A stretch of 64,000 bases of DNA from Snodgrassella alvi (GCF_002777425.1 NZ_MDVC01000107.1:124001-188000); one strand, 5' to 3'. Shown: positions 28,288 to 39,020, numbered from the stretch's first letter. Made by a program: numbers and translations. Notes: generated by a model from the letters alone, not told the origin.

Positions 28288-29604
28288 GTGGCTAATCCGC
28301 AATCCGCAACAGGACTTTCAAAGTTCGGTGATTTAAAAAATCGTCTGTTGTTTTTACTTGGTGCGTTGGTTGTATTCCGCATCGGTTCACATATCCCAGT
28401 GCCCGGTGTGGATGGTGCTGCTTTGACCAAACTGTATGAAAGTGCCGGCGGAGGCATATTAAGTATGCTTAATATGTTTTCCGGCGGTTCACTGCAACGA
28501 TTCAGTATCTTTGCAATAGGTGTGATGCCTTATATTTCAGCGTCAATTATTGTACAACTGGCTTCCGAAATCATTCCTTCCTTGAAAGCGCTTAAAAAGG
28601 AAGGTGAGGCCGGACGTCGTACTTTGACTAAATATACGCGTTATGGCACCGTTTTGCTGGCTACCTTGCAAAGTTTTGGAGCTGCTGCATTTGTTTATCA
28701 ACAAAATGTAGTAGTTTCTGGCCAATTCGAGTTTTATCTTTCAACCATGGTATGTCTGGTTACCGGAACCATGTTTTTAATGTGGCTGGGTGAACAGATT
28801 ACTGAACGTGGTATTGGTAATGGTATTTCGCTGATTATTACTGCCGGTATTGCAGCAAGTCTGCCTGCCGGTATTGGTCGTCTATTGACATTAACCAGTC
28901 AGGGTTCCATCAGTTATCTGATGGCTATTGCACTGATAGTTGGTGCTTTGGCGTTGATATATGCAGTTGTATATATCGAAAGCGCGCAGCGCAAAGTACC
29001 TGTGCAGTATGCCAAGCGACAGGTTGGTAATCGCATTATGCAGGCGCAGAATTCCCATTTACCATTTAAATTGAATATGGCTGGCGTTATTCCGCCGATT
29101 TTTGCATCCAGCATTATTCTGTTTCCGTCTACTCTGTTAAGCTGGTTTGGTTCGGCAAATCAGGATGGATGGCTACAGAAACTGGCTGGTTTGTTACAGC
29201 ATGGTCAGCCTGTTTATATTTTGCTATTTGCAGCTACTATCATCTTCTTTTGTTATTTCTATACGGCTCTTGTATTTAGTCCAAGAGAAATGGCAGAAAA
29301 TCTGAAGAAAAGTGGTGCTTTCGTGCCGGGTATCCGCCCTGGTGAACAAACCAGCCGTTATCTGGAGAAAGTTGTATTGCGTTTGACTTTTTGGGGCGCA
29401 ATTTATATAGCTATCGTGTGCCTGATTCCAGAAGTACTGACTTCTGCGATGAATGTACCTTTCTACCTAGGTGGCACCTCACTACTTATTCTGGTGGTGG
29501 TGACCATGGATTTTAAAACGCAAATTGCTTCATATGTCATGAGTAGTCAGTACGAACATTTGATGAAGCGATCTGCGATGAAATCATTATCATCACGTCG
29601 TTAG
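28288..29604 (+). CDS. secY: Protein translocase subunit SecY
   Basis: The 438 aa, ten-helix core of the SecYEG channel in the inner membrane. Signatures: [12 protein letters not shown], the helix-2 region [14 protein letters not shown], the [12 protein letters not shown] stretch and the late cytoplasmic loop [15 protein letters not shown]. The start is GTG at 28288, with AAGGA upstream. Confidence 0.97.
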   Translation: MANPQSATGLSKFGDLKNRLLFLLGALVVFRIGSHIPVPGVDGAALTKLYESAGGGILSMLNMFSGGSLQRFSIFAIGVMPYISASIIVQLASEIIPSLKALKKEGEAGRRTLTKYTRYGTVLLATLQSFGAAAFVYQQNVVVSGQFEFYLSTMVCLVTGTMFLMWLGEQITERGIGNGISLIITAGIAASLPAGIGRLLTLTSQGSISYLMAIALIVGALALIYAVVYIESAQRKVPVQYAKRQVGNRIMQAQNSHLPFKLNMAGVIPPIFASSIILFPSTLLSWFGSANQDGWLQKLAGLLQHGQPVYILLFAATIIFFCYFYTALVFSPREMAENLKKSGAFVPGIRPGEQTSRYLEKVVLRLTFWGAIYIAIVCLIPEVLTSAMNVPFYLGGTSLLILVVVTMDFKTQIASYVMSSQYEHLMKRSAMKSLSSRR

Positions 29605-29608
29605 TATT

Positions 29609-29827
29609 ATGGCCAAAGAAGATACCATACAGATGCAGGGTGAAATTCTTGAAACCCTGCCCAACGCAACTTTTAAAGTTAAACTTGAAAACGATCACGT
29701 CGTTTTAGGTCATATTTCTGGAAAAATGCGCATGCACTACATACGCATTTCTCCTGGAGATAAAGTGACTGTGGAATTGACCCCGTACGATTTGACTCGT
29801 GCTCGCATCGTTTTCCGCGCCCGCTAA
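29609..29827 (+). CDS. infA: Translation initiation factor IF-1
   Basis: A 72 aa S1/OB-fold protein. [20 protein letters not shown] and the C-terminal [20 protein letters not shown] are nearly invariant family sequence. It lies between secY and rpmJ. Confidence 0.98.
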   Translation: MAKEDTIQMQGEILETLPNATFKVKLENDHVVLGHISGKMRMHYIRISPGDKVTVELTPYDLTRARIVFRAR

Positions 29828-29845
29828 GAGTAGAAAGGAAATAAT

Positions 29846-29959
29846 ATGCGCGTTCAGCCGTCGGTAAAAAAAATTTGCCGCAATTGTAAAATCATTCGTC
29901 GCAACCGTGTTGTGCGTGTGATTTGTACTGACCCTCGTCATAAACAACGCCAAGGCTAA
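29846..29959 (+). CDS. rpmJ: 50S ribosomal protein L36, zinc-binding form
   Basis: I read this 37-codon gene by eye: [14 protein letters not shown] at the start and DPRHKQRQG at the end. The zinc ribbon is complete, with Cys11, Cys14, Cys27 and His32. AAAGGA lies 6 bases before the ATG. This is the zinc-dependent L36 form, in contrast to the zinc-free S14 in the same block. Confidence 0.95.
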   Translation: MRVQPSVKKICRNCKIIRRNRVVRVICTDPRHKQRQG

Positions 29960-29989
29960 TTGGATAACCATAAGTCTTTGTGTTATAGT
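29960..29989 (+). promoter_or_regulatory. Internal promoter before rpsM (alpha-operon promoter)
   Basis: TTGGAT (29960-29965), an 18-bp spacer and TATAGT (29984-29989), preceded by TGT to give an extended -10. It lies in the only sizeable gap of this stretch (58 bp) and would start transcription near 29996, about 22 bp before the rpsM ATG. Confidence 0.55.
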
Positions 29990-30017
29990 GACAGACTTTT
30001 TGCCCTAAGGAAAAAAT

Positions 30018-30380
30018 ATGGCTCGTATTGCAGGGGTAAATATCCCTAACAATGCCCATATCGTAATTGGCCTTCAGGCTATTTATGGTATTGGTTCGTC
30101 TCGCGCTAAACTGGTTTGCGAAGCTGCCGGCGTTGTGCCGAGCACTAAAGTAAAAGATTTGGACGAGACTCAACTTGATGCTTTACGTGAACAGATTGCC
30201 AAATACCATGTAGAAGGTGATTTGCGTCGTGAAGTGACCATGAACATCAAACGCTTGATGGACATGGGCTGTTATCGTGGTCTGCGTCATCGTCGCGGTT
30301 TACCGTGTCGTGGTCAGCGTACCCGTACCAATGCACGTACGCGTAAAGGTCCGCGTAAGGCGATTGCAGGCAAGAAATAA
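30018..30380 (+). CDS. rpsM: 30S ribosomal protein S13
   Basis: A 120 aa 30S head protein contacting S19 and the P-site t[23 protein letters not shown] and the C-terminal [19 protein letters not shown] identify it. First gene after the internal promoter. Confidence 0.98.
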   Translation: MARIAGVNIPNNAHIVIGLQAIYGIGSSRAKLVCEAAGVVPSTKVKDLDETQLDALREQIAKYHVEGDLRREVTMNIKRLMDMGCYRGLRHRRGLPCRGQRTRTNARTRKGPRKAIAGKK

Positions 30381-30396
30381 TTGATAAGGAACAATA

Positions 30397-30789
30397 ATGG
30401 CTAAAGCAAACACAGCTCGTGTGCGCAAGAAAGTACGTAAATCCGTAAGTGAAGGTATTGTGCATGTTCATGCATCTTTCAATAATACCATCATTACTAT
30501 CACTGATCGTCAGGGCAATGCATTATCTTGGGCTACCTCTGGCGGTGCTGGTTTTAAAGGTTCACGTAAGAGCACACCATTTGCCGCTCAGGTTGCGGCA
30601 GAAGCAGCTGGTAAAGTTGCCCAAGAGTATGGCGTAAAAAATCTGGAAGTTCGCATTAAGGGGCCGGGTCCTGGTCGCGAATCTTCTGTACGTGCGCTCA
30701 ACGCTCTTGGTTTTAAGATTACCAGTATTACAGACGTTACTCCATTGCCACACAATGGTTGTCGGCCACCTAAAAAACGTCGTATCTAA
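30397..30789 (+). CDS. rpsK: 30S ribosomal protein S11
   Basis: A 130 aa platform protein. [20 protein letters not shown] and [18 protein letters not shown] are signatures. Confidence 0.98.
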   Translation: MAKANTARVRKKVRKSVSEGIVHVHASFNNTIITITDRQGNALSWATSGGAGFKGSRKSTPFAAQVAAEAAGKVAQEYGVKNLEVRIKGPGPGRESSVRALNALGFKITSITDVTPLPHNGCRPPKKRRI

Positions 30790-30804
30790 CAGGAGTATTT
30801 GAGT

Positions 30805-31425
30805 ATGGCACGTTATACCGGCCCGAAATGTAAATTAGCCCGTCGTGAGGGCACTGATCTGTTTCTGAAGAGTGCACGTCGCTCTCTGGATTCTAAATGT
30901 AAACTGGACTCTGCTCCTGGTCAGCATGGTGCGAAAAAGCCCCGCTTATCTGGCTATGGTCTGCAGTTGCGTGAAAAACAGAAAATCCGCCGTATTTACG
31001 GTGTTTTAGAACGTCAGTTTCGCCGTTATTTTGCTGAAGCAGCCCGTCGTAAAGGTTCGACTGGTGAACTGCTGCTTCAGTTGTTGGAATCTCGTTTAGA
31101 TAATGTGGTATACCGTATGGGTTTTGGCTCTACCCGCGCCGAAGCCCGTCAGTTGGTATCTCACAAAGCCATTACCGTGAACGGCCAGGTTGTGAACATC
31201 CCTTCTTTTCAGGTGAAAGCCGGTGATGTTGTTGCAGTTCGCGAAAAAGCCAAAAAACAGGTGCGTATTCAGGAGGCATTCAGCCTTGCCAGCCAGATTG
31301 GCTTACCAAGCTGGGTTTCTGTTGAAGAAGGCAAGCTGGAAGGTGTTTTCAAAAACATGCCAGATCGCACTGAATTGAGTGGCGATATTAATGAACAGCT
31401 GGTGGTAGAGTTTTACTCTAAATAA
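30805..31425 (+). CDS. rpsD: 30S ribosomal protein S4
   Basis: A 206 aa primary 16S rRNA binder, and autogenous repressor of the alpha operon in E. coli. The start is ATG 30805 ([16 protein letters not shown]), 9 bases after AGGAG, rather than an upstream TTG. The S4 RNA-binding domain is visible as [20 protein letters not shown]. Confidence 0.97.
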   Translation: MARYTGPKCKLARREGTDLFLKSARRSLDSKCKLDSAPGQHGAKKPRLSGYGLQLREKQKIRRIYGVLERQFRRYFAEAARRKGSTGELLLQLLESRLDNVVYRMGFGSTRAEARQLVSHKAITVNGQVVNIPSFQVKAGDVVAVREKAKKQVRIQEAFSLASQIGLPSWVSVEEGKLEGVFKNMPDRTELSGDINEQLVVEFYSK

Positions 31426-31449
31426 AGCTGGTTAAGTGAGGACAGTTAA

Positions 31450-32436
31450 ATGCAAAACACATCCGAATTCTTGAAGCCGCGTCAAATTGACGTTGACACC
31501 TTGTCTGCAACCCGTGCCAAAGTGTCTATGGAGCCTTTTGAACGTGGTTTCGGCCATACATTGGGTAATGCTTTGCGTCGTATCTTACTGTCATCAATGA
31601 ATGGTTATGCGTCGACAGAAGTAACGATTGAAGGCGTATTGCATGAATACTCTACGCTTGACAGTGTGCAGGAGGATGTTGTTGATATTCTTCTAAATCT
31701 GAAGGGCGTGGTGTTTAAGGTGCATGGTCGTACAGAGGTAACTTTAAGTCTGAAAAAATCAGGTGCTGGTGTTGTCACTGCTGCTGATATTGAGTTACCG
31801 CATGATGTCGAAATTGTTAACCCTGATTATGTTATCTGCCACCTTTCTGAAGGTGGTAGTATCAATATGGAAATTAAGGTTGAACAAGGTCGGGGTTATG
31901 AGTCTGTGTCTGGCCGTCGGAATAAAGACGACCACAAACGTATCGGCGCTATTCAACTAGATGCAAGCTTTTCGCCTATCAGTCGTGTCAGCTTTGAAGT
32001 AGAACCTGCCCGTGTGGAACAACGCACTGACTTAGACCGTCTGGTTCTGGATATTGAAACCAATGGTGCTATCGATCCAGAAGAAGCGGTTCGCAGTGCG
32101 GCCTGTATCTTAATTGACCAGATGTCAATTTTTGCAGATTTACAGGGTACGCCGGTTGCAGTGGTGGAAGAAAAAGAACCACCGATCGATCCGATTCTAC
32201 TTCGTCCAGTTGATGATCTGGAGTTGACCGTTCGTTCAGCAAACTGCTTGAAAGCTGAAGATATTTACTATATTGGCGATTTGATTCAACGCACAGAGAC
32301 TGAATTATTGAAGACCCCAAATTTGGGTAGAAAATCTCTGAACGAAATCAAGGAAGTTCTGGCTTCCAAAGGTTTGACGTTGGGTTCAAAACTGGAAGCC
32401 TGGCCGCCGGCCAGTCTGGAAAAGCCACAAGTTTGA
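31450..32436 (+). CDS. rpoA: RNA polymerase subunit alpha
   Basis: A 328 aa subunit. The N-terminal dimerisation domain carries [20 protein letters not shown] and the C-terminal DNA- and activator-binding domain carries [18 protein letters not shown] and [19 protein letters not shown]. It lies between rpsD and rplQ, as in other Proteobacteria. Confidence 0.98.
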   Translation: MQNTSEFLKPRQIDVDTLSATRAKVSMEPFERGFGHTLGNALRRILLSSMNGYASTEVTIEGVLHEYSTLDSVQEDVVDILLNLKGVVFKVHGRTEVTLSLKKSGAGVVTAADIELPHDVEIVNPDYVICHLSEGGSINMEIKVEQGRGYESVSGRRNKDDHKRIGAIQLDASFSPISRVSFEVEPARVEQRTDLDRLVLDIETNGAIDPEEAVRSAACILIDQMSIFADLQGTPVAVVEEKEPPIDPILLRPVDDLELTVRSANCLKAEDIYYIGDLIQRTETELLKTPNLGRKSLNEIKEVLASKGLTLGSKLEAWPPASLEKPQV

Positions 32437-32454
32437 TGATTAAAGGATAATGAC

Positions 32455-32838
32455 ATGCGTCATCGTAATGGTAACCGCAAATTAAACCGCACAAGTAGTC
32501 ACCGTGCTGCTATGTTGCGTAATATGGCCAATTCTTTGTTGACTCACGAAGCAATTGTAACTACTTTGCCTAAAGCAAAAGAGTTACGCCGCGTAGCTGA
32601 ACCATTGATTACTTTAGGTAAAAAACCTTCATTGGCTAATCACCGTTTAGCTTTTAATCGTACGCGTGATCGTGATGTTGTTGTAAAATTATTTAATGAG
32701 TTAGGCCCGCGCTTCGCTAATCGTAATGGTGGCTATCTGCGCATTTTGAAGTATGGTTTTCGTAAAGGTGATAATGCTCCACTAGCTTTGGTTGAGTTAG
32801 TTGAGAAAGCTCCCGAAACAGAAGCTGTAGCTGAGTAA
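32455..32838 (+). CDS. rplQ: 50S ribosomal protein L17
   Basis: A 127 aa protein. [20 protein letters not shown] is essentially diagnostic. It ends the ribosomal block, directly before a strong terminator. Confidence 0.98.
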   Translation: MRHRNGNRKLNRTSSHRAAMLRNMANSLLTHEAIVTTLPKAKELRRVAEPLITLGKKPSLANHRLAFNRTRDRDVVVKLFNELGPRFANRNGGYLRILKYGFRKGDNAPLALVELVEKAPETEAVAE

Positions 32839-32851
32839 TCAAGCTTCACGG

Positions 32852-32880
32852 ACAAGCCAGCCCTTTAGGCTGGCTTGTTT
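32852..32880 (+). terminator. Rho-independent terminator of the ribosomal block
   Basis: A perfect 10-bp GC-rich stem (CAAGCCAGCC with GGCTGGCTTG), a 5-nt loop and TTTCATTTT. It lies 15 bp after the rplQ stop. Confidence 0.93.
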
Positions 32881-33382
32881 CATTTTGATGTTTTGTTTTC
32901 CAGTGTGCTTAGTGAGTTTAATAAATTTCTTTTCTTAATCAGTGTTTTTTGTACATTGGTTTAATATTTCTGATTCATTCATGGTATTTGCCGATAAGTA
33001 ATGTATACAGATTTTATTAAATGTTATGTGAGCATTAAACTCTTACTGGATAGCGAAAGCTTCGTTTTTATATGGTTGGCTGGTGGTCTTTTGTTATTGG
33101 TGCTCTAATGTAGCAAATATTTAAAATACTGACTTTAGCTGGGAATTGTATAGATATTGAGAACTGGCAGATTTCCTTGTTTAAGTTTAACCATATTTCT
33201 AAGTTAATAGTATTTCTCGAATTTTAGTAAGATATTTTCTTGTTTGCATTAATACAATTGTGTTTACTATCCAATTACTTAGATTTTAAAAAGACTATTT
33301 TTCGTTTTGAAAGCTGCTTGTAATTTGTCTTCTGCGTATAATTATTGTCTGTAACTTGACCATTGTTATTAAAGGAGAAACC
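32881..33382. other. AT-rich intergenic region after rplQ
   Basis: About 500 bp with no coding frame that I would support. TATAAT at 33337-33342 is a good -10 for the secreted-protein gene downstream, but I see no matching -35. A short CGAA/TTCG stem near 33054 followed by TTTTT is too small to call. Confidence 0.45.
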
Positions 33383-33769
33383 ATGAAGTACTTGCGTTTG
33401 GCTCTATACTGTTTGATTTTCCTGACTTCCTCATTTGCATGGGCTGGCCGTGTTTTACCTAGCGATGTTCATATTGCTGTATTGAAGAATGCTAAAGGAC
33501 AGCAGGTGGTGTTGGGAACGGCAAAAAAGGCCTGGTTACGTACTTTGAGTCTGGGTTTGGTGAATGGTAATAAAACATTTCAATTAAGCAGGGCAGTACG
33601 GGTGCATGATACTAATAATCGTTTTGTAACCTATAATAATTTGTATAGGTTTAAGAATGCACCGATAGCCGTACGGTTTGACAGAGCAAATCAGATTCAA
33701 GAGATTTGGGTATTGACGGATGAGGAGCAGAAAGCATTAGTTCGTCCGAATAATCCTCAGGTTGATTAA
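33383..33769 (+). CDS. Small secreted protein of unknown function
   Basis: A 128 aa protein with a classical signal peptide (basic MKYLR, hydrophobic core, cleavage probably after SSFAWA). The mature part of about 108 residues is basic and beta-rich and carries no motif that I recognise. The start at 33383 has AAAGGAG upstream; an earlier in-frame start at 33356 would add nine residues before the signal peptide. It precedes miaB by 14 bp and may be co-transcribed with it, without an obvious functional link. Confidence 0.75.
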   Translation: MKYLRLALYCLIFLTSSFAWAGRVLPSDVHIAVLKNAKGQQVVLGTAKKAWLRTLSLGLVNGNKTFQLSRAVRVHDTNNRFVTYNNLYRFKNAPIAVRFDRANQIQEIWVLTDEEQKALVRPNNPQVD

Positions 33770-33783
33770 TATTGTTAGGTGTT

Positions 33784-35112
33784 ATGAAAAAAGTATTTAT
33801 ACGAACCTTTGGTTGTCAGATGAATGAGTATGACAGTGACAAAATGCTGTCTGTACTTGCTGAAGGACAACCACTAGAACGTACTGACAGAGCTGAAGAT
33901 GCGGATATTATTCTTTTTAATACCTGCTCAGTACGGGAAAAAGCTCAGGAAAAAGTATTTTCGGATTTGGGACGCATCAGGCCATTAAAAGCTAAAAATC
34001 CGGATTTGATTATCGGGGTTGGTGGCTGTGTTGCTTCACAGGAAGGTGAGGCAATTATTCAGCGGGCGCCTTATGTAGATGTGGTGTTTGGTCCACAGAC
34101 TCTACATCGTTTGCCACAGATGATTCTGGATAAGGAAACCAGTGGCCTGTCACAAGTAGATATCTCTTTTCCGGAAATTGAAAAGTTCGATCATCTGCCA
34201 CCTGCACGGGTTGAAGGTGGTGCAGCGTTTGTATCCATTATGGAAGGCTGCTCCAAGTATTGTAGTTTTTGTGTTGTACCTTATACCCGTGGGGAAGAGT
34301 TTTCACGTCCGCTGGAAGATGTATTAACTGAAATAGCTGGTTTAGCGCAACAGGGGGTTAAGGAAATTAATCTTCTTGGGCAAAATGTGAATGCTTATCG
34401 CGGTGATATGGGTGACGGCGAAATCTGCGATTTTGCTACTTTGTTACGCATAGTTCACGAGATACCCGGTATTGAGCGCATACGCTTTACCACTAGCCAT
34501 CCACGTGAATTTTCCGATGCCATTATTGAATGTTATCGCGACTTACCAAAACTGGTATCGCATTTGCATTTGCCAGTGCAGTCTGGTTCGGATCGTGTGC
34601 TAACGGCGATGAAGCGTGGCTATACCGCATTGGAGTATAAACATATTATTCGTAAATTACGCGCTATCCGACCGGATTTATGTTTAAGCTCAGACTTTAT
34701 TGTTGGTTTTCCTGGGGAAACTGAACGTGAGTTTGAGCAAACGCTGAAACTGGTACAGGACTTGGCTTTTGATTTGAGCTTTGTATTTATTTATAGCCCG
34801 CGTCCAGGTACGCCGGCAGCAAATTTACCCGATGATACACCACATGCTGAAAAAGTACGCCGCTTGGGAGCATTGAATATGGTGATTGAGGCTGAAACAG
34901 CACGAATTAATCAGTCTATGCTTGGTAGTGTACAACGTTGTCTAGTAGAGGGTGTATCGAAAAAAGACCCAGATCAACTACAGGCACGTACGGCAAATAA
35001 TCGGGTAGTTAATTTTACGGGACATCCTCGTTTAATCAATCAAATGGTGGAGCTGGAAATTACCGAAGCGCATACGTTTTCTTTGCGTGGAAAAATGATT
35101 TTAGCCGAGTAA
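33784..35112 (+). CDS. miaB: tRNA-2-methylthio-N6-dimethylallyladenosine synthase
   Basis: A 442 aa radical-SAM methylthiotransferase that modifies A37 of tRNAs reading UNN codons. The N-terminal cluster cysteines are Cys11 (TFGCQMNE), Cys48 (FNTCSVRE) and Cys82 (GGCVAS). The radical-SAM triad is Cys156, Cys160 and Cys163 ([10 protein letters not shown]). A TRAM domain closes the protein. The start is ATG 33784; the TTG frame from 33772 is unnecessary. Confidence 0.97.
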   Translation: MKKVFIRTFGCQMNEYDSDKMLSVLAEGQPLERTDRAEDADIILFNTCSVREKAQEKVFSDLGRIRPLKAKNPDLIIGVGGCVASQEGEAIIQRAPYVDVVFGPQTLHRLPQMILDKETSGLSQVDISFPEIEKFDHLPPARVEGGAAFVSIMEGCSKYCSFCVVPYTRGEEFSRPLEDVLTEIAGLAQQGVKEINLLGQNVNAYRGDMGDGEICDFATLLRIVHEIPGIERIRFTTSHPREFSDAIIECYRDLPKLVSHLHLPVQSGSDRVLTAMKRGYTALEYKHIIRKLRAIRPDLCLSSDFIVGFPGETEREFEQTLKLVQDLAFDLSFVFIYSPRPGTPAANLPDDTPHAEKVRRLGALNMVIEAETARINQSMLGSVQRCLVEGVSKKDPDQLQARTANNRVVNFTGHPRLINQMVELEITEAHTFSLRGKMILAE

Positions 35113-35324
35113 GTTATCAATTAGCAAAATAGAGGGAAAACGCCGCATTAATCCATTTGTGTGGATACAGGTACATGTACGTATTAATACAGGTATAAAG
35201 GCTGTGCATGTTGTCGGATTATGATGCAAGATTTATTTGAGTTTTTTATTATTCGGTTACCGGTAGAGATTGTTTACGGTAGCTGGTTTTATCTGGCCTT
35301 TTTTCGGTATTAAAAGGAATTGGC

Positions 35325-36638
35325 ATGAGCCCAGCGGGTACTTCTTTTTTGGATCGTTTTTTTAAAATTAAAGAAAGTGGCAGCAGTGTGCGCACTGAGG
35401 TGTTAGCCGGCCTGACCACTTTTTTGGCAATGAGTTATATTTTGGTGGTTAATCCCACTATTCTCGAAGAAGCGGGTATGGATTTCGGTGCGGTTTTTGT
35501 GGCTACCTGTATTTCTTCTGCTTTTGCTTGCATGATGATGGGGCTGATAGCAAACTATCCGATTGCTCTGGCACCCGGAATGGGATTGAATGCTTATTTC
35601 ACTTATGCTGTGGTAAGAGGGATGGGTATTCCGTGGCAGGTGGCATTGGGAGCGGTTTGTGTTTCCGGTATCATTTTTATTATTCTGAGCGTGTTTAAAG
35701 TGCGCGAGGCGATTGTTAATTCGCTACCGAATTCTCTCAAATATTCTATTGGCGGCGGAATTGGTTTGTTTCTGGCCTTGGTGGCTCTAAAAAGTGCTGG
35801 TGTCGTGGTATCCAATCCAGCTACACTGGTTAGTTTGGGCGATATCCATTCTCCTAAGGTGCTTTTGACAATTGTTGGTTTCTGTCTGATTGTTGCACTG
35901 GAACATTTTCGGGTGCGTGGCGGGATTATTATTGGGATTTTGGTAATTACTGCTATTGCTTCGGTGCTGGGAATCAATCAGTTTCAGGGTGTATTCGCTC
36001 CAGTTCCTTCGTTAGCTCCGACTTTTTTACAGCTAGACTTTCATGATTTATTTACCATGAGTCTGGTTAGTGTTATTTTTGTATTTTTCTTTGTGGATTT
36101 GTTTGACAGTACCGGTGTTCTGATTGGTGTTTCGGGTCGTGCAGGTTTGCTGGTAGATGGTACGCTGCCACGAGTAAAAAAAGCGTTGCTGGCTGACTCG
36201 ACGGCAATTGTGGTCGGTGCCGGCCTCGGTACTTCTTCTACAACTGCCTATGTGGAATCAGCAGCTGGAGCTGCTGTCGGTGGCCGCACAGGTTTGACAG
36301 CAGTAGTAGTTGGCATTTTAATGCTGGCAAGTTTATGGTTTTCTAAGCTAGCGGCTAGTGTTCCGGAGTATGCTACTGCTCCTGCATTGCTATATGTAGG
36401 GGTGCTGATGATGCGCAGTATGACGGAAATTGACTGGAAAGATGTTACTGAGGCTGCGCCAGCATTCTTTACTCTGATTTTTATGCCTTTTGCCTATTCT
36501 ATTGCAGATGGTATTGCGATGGGTTTCATCAGTTACGCACTGATTAAATTGTTCTGTGGTAAGGTTAAAGAAGTATCTTACATGGTGTGGATTATTGCTA
36601 TATTGTGGGCATTTAAATTGCTCTGGCTAGGGGCGTAA
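35325..36638 (+). CDS. AzgA/PbuG-type purine permease (NCS2)
   Basis: A 437 aa inner-membrane transporter with about 12-14 helices. The pattern ANYPIALAPGMGLNAYFTY, the FVDLFDSTGVLIGVS segment, and GAGLGTSSTTAYVESAAG are typical of the AzgA family, whose members take up adenine, hypoxanthine or guanine. The exact substrate cannot be read from sequence. It is monocistronic, with a hairpin after it. I found no purine riboswitch in the 210 bp upstream. Confidence 0.88.
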   Translation: MSPAGTSFLDRFFKIKESGSSVRTEVLAGLTTFLAMSYILVVNPTILEEAGMDFGAVFVATCISSAFACMMMGLIANYPIALAPGMGLNAYFTYAVVRGMGIPWQVALGAVCVSGIIFIILSVFKVREAIVNSLPNSLKYSIGGGIGLFLALVALKSAGVVVSNPATLVSLGDIHSPKVLLTIVGFCLIVALEHFRVRGGIIIGILVITAIASVLGINQFQGVFAPVPSLAPTFLQLDFHDLFTMSLVSVIFVFFFVDLFDSTGVLIGVSGRAGLLVDGTLPRVKKALLADSTAIVVGAGLGTSSTTAYVESAAGAAVGGRTGLTAVVVGILMLASLWFSKLAASVPEYATAPALLYVGVLMMRSMTEIDWKDVTEAAPAFFTLIFMPFAYSIADGIAMGFISYALIKLFCGKVKEVSYMVWIIAILWAFKLLWLGA

Positions 36639-36655
36639 GATAATCCGGTTTGTAA

Positions 36656-36678
36656 CAGGCAGCCGTTGCGGCTGCCTG
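36656..36678 (+). terminator. Terminator hairpin after the purine permease gene
   Basis: A perfect 10-bp stem (CAGGCAGCCG with CGGCTGCCTG) and a 3-nt loop 17 bp after the stop. The following AATACTTT is only weakly T-rich. The right arm plus two bases, GGCTGCCTGAA, resembles Neisseriaceae uptake-sequence variants, which often sit in terminators; one occurrence does not establish this. Confidence 0.65.
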
Positions 36679-36765
36679 AATACTTTAGAGCTATATATTC
36701 TGGGGGCTGATGTGCCAATATATTGAGCCGAGTGCAACTATTATATAAATGAAAAGGGAGAAATT

Positions 36766-37329
36766 ATGTCTTTAATTGATGAGATTATGGACTTTAATCA
36801 GAAATTTGTTGATGCTGAAGAGTATGAGCAGTTTTTTACGGACAAGTATCCAGAAAAGAATCTGGCCATTGTTTCCTGTATGGATGCACGAATTCTGGAT
36901 TTGTTACCGCGTGCTCTGGGGCTAAAAAATGGAGATGCCAAGGTGATTCGTAATGCGGGTGCTTTGGTTACTCATCCGTGGGGTTCAGTGATGCGCTCAT
37001 TGTTGGTGGCTGTATATGAGATGCATGTACATGAAATTATGGTGATCGGGCATTATGATTGTGGTATGCAGGAGTTGCATGTTCCCGATATGCTTGATCG
37101 AATGCGTGCCCGGGGGGTCAGTGATGAGCGTCTTGAAATTCTGGAGAATGCAGGTGTAGATTTTCATAAGTGGCTCACCGATTTTGATAGTGTGGAAGAT
37201 GCGATTATGCATTCGGTTAATATGATACGAAAACACCCACTGATGCCCAGTGAGATTAAAGTACATGGTCTGGTCATTCATCCCATTACCGGTAAGCTGA
37301 ATATTGTGGTTAATGGAAATAAAATATGA
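36766..37329 (+). CDS. Beta-class carbonic anhydrase
   Basis: A 187 aa zinc enzyme interconverting CO2 and bicarbonate. Zinc ligands Cys38, His96 and Cys99 are visible in SCMDAR and IGHYDCGM, with the Asp40-Arg42 dyad next to the first cysteine. It is shorter than the E. coli Can enzyme and closer to the compact YtiB-like subgroup. The stop overlaps the nadD start (ATGA). Confidence 0.88.
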   Translation: MSLIDEIMDFNQKFVDAEEYEQFFTDKYPEKNLAIVSCMDARILDLLPRALGLKNGDAKVIRNAGALVTHPWGSVMRSLLVAVYEMHVHEIMVIGHYDCGMQELHVPDMLDRMRARGVSDERLEILENAGVDFHKWLTDFDSVEDAIMHSVNMIRKHPLMPSEIKVHGLVIHPITGKLNIVVNGNKI

Positions 37330-37961
37330 AACGTATCGGTTTATTTGGTGGTACTTTTGATCCGCCACACAATGGCCATATTCATATCGCGCAGGCTTTT
37401 GCTGATGAATTAAAGTTGGATAGTGTTATTTTTATTCCAGCAGGTGATCCATACCATAAACAGGTTGCTACTCGTACTACAGCTGCACAACGTTTGGCTA
37501 TGGTGGAGCAGACGATTGTCGTAGATGAACGCTTTAGTGTGTCTGACTGTGATGTGGCACGCAATGGACCCACTTATACAATTGATACTGTATCTCTGTT
37601 TCGTCAGGTATTTGCGCAGGCACAGTTATGGTGGTTACTGGGAATGGATTCATTGTTACAACTGCCAGATTGGCATCGTTATCGGGCTTTATTGCAAAGT
37701 GTTAATCTGGCTATTGCTCAACGTGGCGAGCAGGGCTTAGCTGCTTTGCCGGTGGTATTACAGCAATGGTTGCCTGATGCATTAGCCAAAAATCTGACTA
37801 CACCGGACGGTAATGATGGCGGACGCGCGGTGTTATTGCAGGCGTCTTTTTTACCGGTAAGTTCGACTGATATTCGTGTGCAATGGTCGATGGGCAATCA
37901 TGATGACGTTCCGGCTGGTGTGGCGGAATATATCGACCGCGAACACCTTTATCAGGCATAA
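37326..37961 (+). CDS. nadD: Nicotinate-nucleotide adenylyltransferase
   Basis: A 211 aa enzyme forming deamido-NAD from nicotinic acid mononucleotide and ATP. The nucleotidyltransferase motif GGTFDPPHNGH is at residues 8-18 and the second phosphate-binding motif VSSTDIR is near the C-terminus. The nicotinic acid mononucleotide substrate is also the product of pncC at 14 kb. Confidence 0.96.
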   Translation: MKRIGLFGGTFDPPHNGHIHIAQAFADELKLDSVIFIPAGDPYHKQVATRTTAAQRLAMVEQTIVVDERFSVSDCDVARNGPTYTIDTVSLFRQVFAQAQLWWLLGMDSLLQLPDWHRYRALLQSVNLAIAQRGEQGLAALPVVLQQWLPDALAKNLTTPDGNDGGRAVLLQASFLPVSSTDIRVQWSMGNHDDVPAGVAEYIDREHLYQA

Positions 37962-38024
37962 TTTGCATATTTATAAGGTGTTTCTGAGCAGGAAATGCTT
38001 TCAACTCAATAGGATATTTACTGT

Positions 38025-38414
38025 ATGGATGAAAATCTTATCGCTCAATGGGACAATATGGTAGCCATTAGCGTTAATGCACTTGAAGATGTTAAAGGTA
38101 AGGACATTACTGTACTGGATACATCGGCACAAACTTCGCTGTTTTCCCGGATGATTATTGCCAGTGGTGACAGTACGCGTCAGGTAAAGGCGCTGGCAAA
38201 TAATGTTGCTGTAGATTTAAAAGAGGCTGGTTACGAAATTATTAGCACGGAAGGCCTTGATAGTGGTGAATGGGCTCTGGTTGATGCTGGTGATCTGGTT
38301 GTACATGTGATGCAGCCTGCGGTGCGTGACTATTATGATATTGAAGCTTTATGGGGCGGAGAAAAGCCTTCTTTTCATGCAGGTGCGGCTAAACCATGGC
38401 AAGCAGTAGATTGA
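38025..38414 (+). CDS. rsfS: Ribosomal silencing factor RsfS
   Basis: A 129 aa factor that binds L14 and blocks subunit joining in starvation. The signature EGLDSGEWALVDAGDLVVHV followed by MQPAVRDYYDIEALWG is diagnostic. It sits in the conserved nadD-rsfS-rlmH string. Confidence 0.96.
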   Translation: MDENLIAQWDNMVAISVNALEDVKGKDITVLDTSAQTSLFSRMIIASGDSTRQVKALANNVAVDLKEAGYEIISTEGLDSGEWALVDAGDLVVHVMQPAVRDYYDIEALWGGEKPSFHAGAAKPWQAVD

Positions 38415-38446
38415 TGTTCGCTGGATACTACATTTATTGGAATTGA

Positions 38447-38917
38447 ATGAATATTACAGTACTGGCGGTGGGAACGAAAATGCCGCAATGGGTGGATTAT
38501 GCGGTGGCCGATTATAGTAAGAGGTTTGGCCGTGAGATTCAGTTTCAGCTCAGGGAAATCAAACCGGAAAAACGCGGTGCGGGTGTTAATGCGGCACAGG
38601 GAATGGCAGCTGAAGAGGAACGTATTGTTGCGGCAATTCCACCACATAGTTATCTGATTGTACTGGATGAGCGTGGGAAAGCACCAACGTCCATGGAGCT
38701 GGCGGACTGGTTAAAAAAATGGCAGCAGCAGGGGGATAATCTGTGTTTTGTTATTGGTGGTGCTGATGGGATGACTGCGAGTTTAAAACAGCGGGCAAAT
38801 CTGTTAGTGCGCCTTTCCAGCCTGACTTTACCACATGGCATGGTGCGCGTACTGTTGACTGAACAGCTTTATCGAGCCCAGTCGATTTTACATAATCATC
38901 CGTATCATCGTGAGTAA
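38447..38917 (+). CDS. rlmH: 23S rRNA pseudouridine-1915 N3-methyltransferase
   Basis: A 156 aa SPOUT-class methyltransferase. The SAM-binding knot carries FVIGGADGM, preceded by LIVLDERGKAPTS and followed by LSSLTLPHGMVRVLLTEQLY. Last gene of nadD-rsfS-rlmH. Confidence 0.97.
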   Translation: MNITVLAVGTKMPQWVDYAVADYSKRFGREIQFQLREIKPEKRGAGVNAAQGMAAEEERIVAAIPPHSYLIVLDERGKAPTSMELADWLKKWQQQGDNLCFVIGGADGMTASLKQRANLLVRLSSLTLPHGMVRVLLTEQLYRAQSILHNHPYHRE

Positions 38918-39020
38918 TCCTGATGAAAACCAGATAACTTGAATGCATGTCTTAACAGCCTTGATGTATACAGCTTATTTTAATTAATCACGATAGAAAT
39001 AATTTCTTGACATAGAATGA

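Noticed and set aside
35113-35324. Purine riboswitch upstream of the AzgA-type permease
   Set aside because: I looked for the three-stem aptamer and its conserved loops and did not find them.
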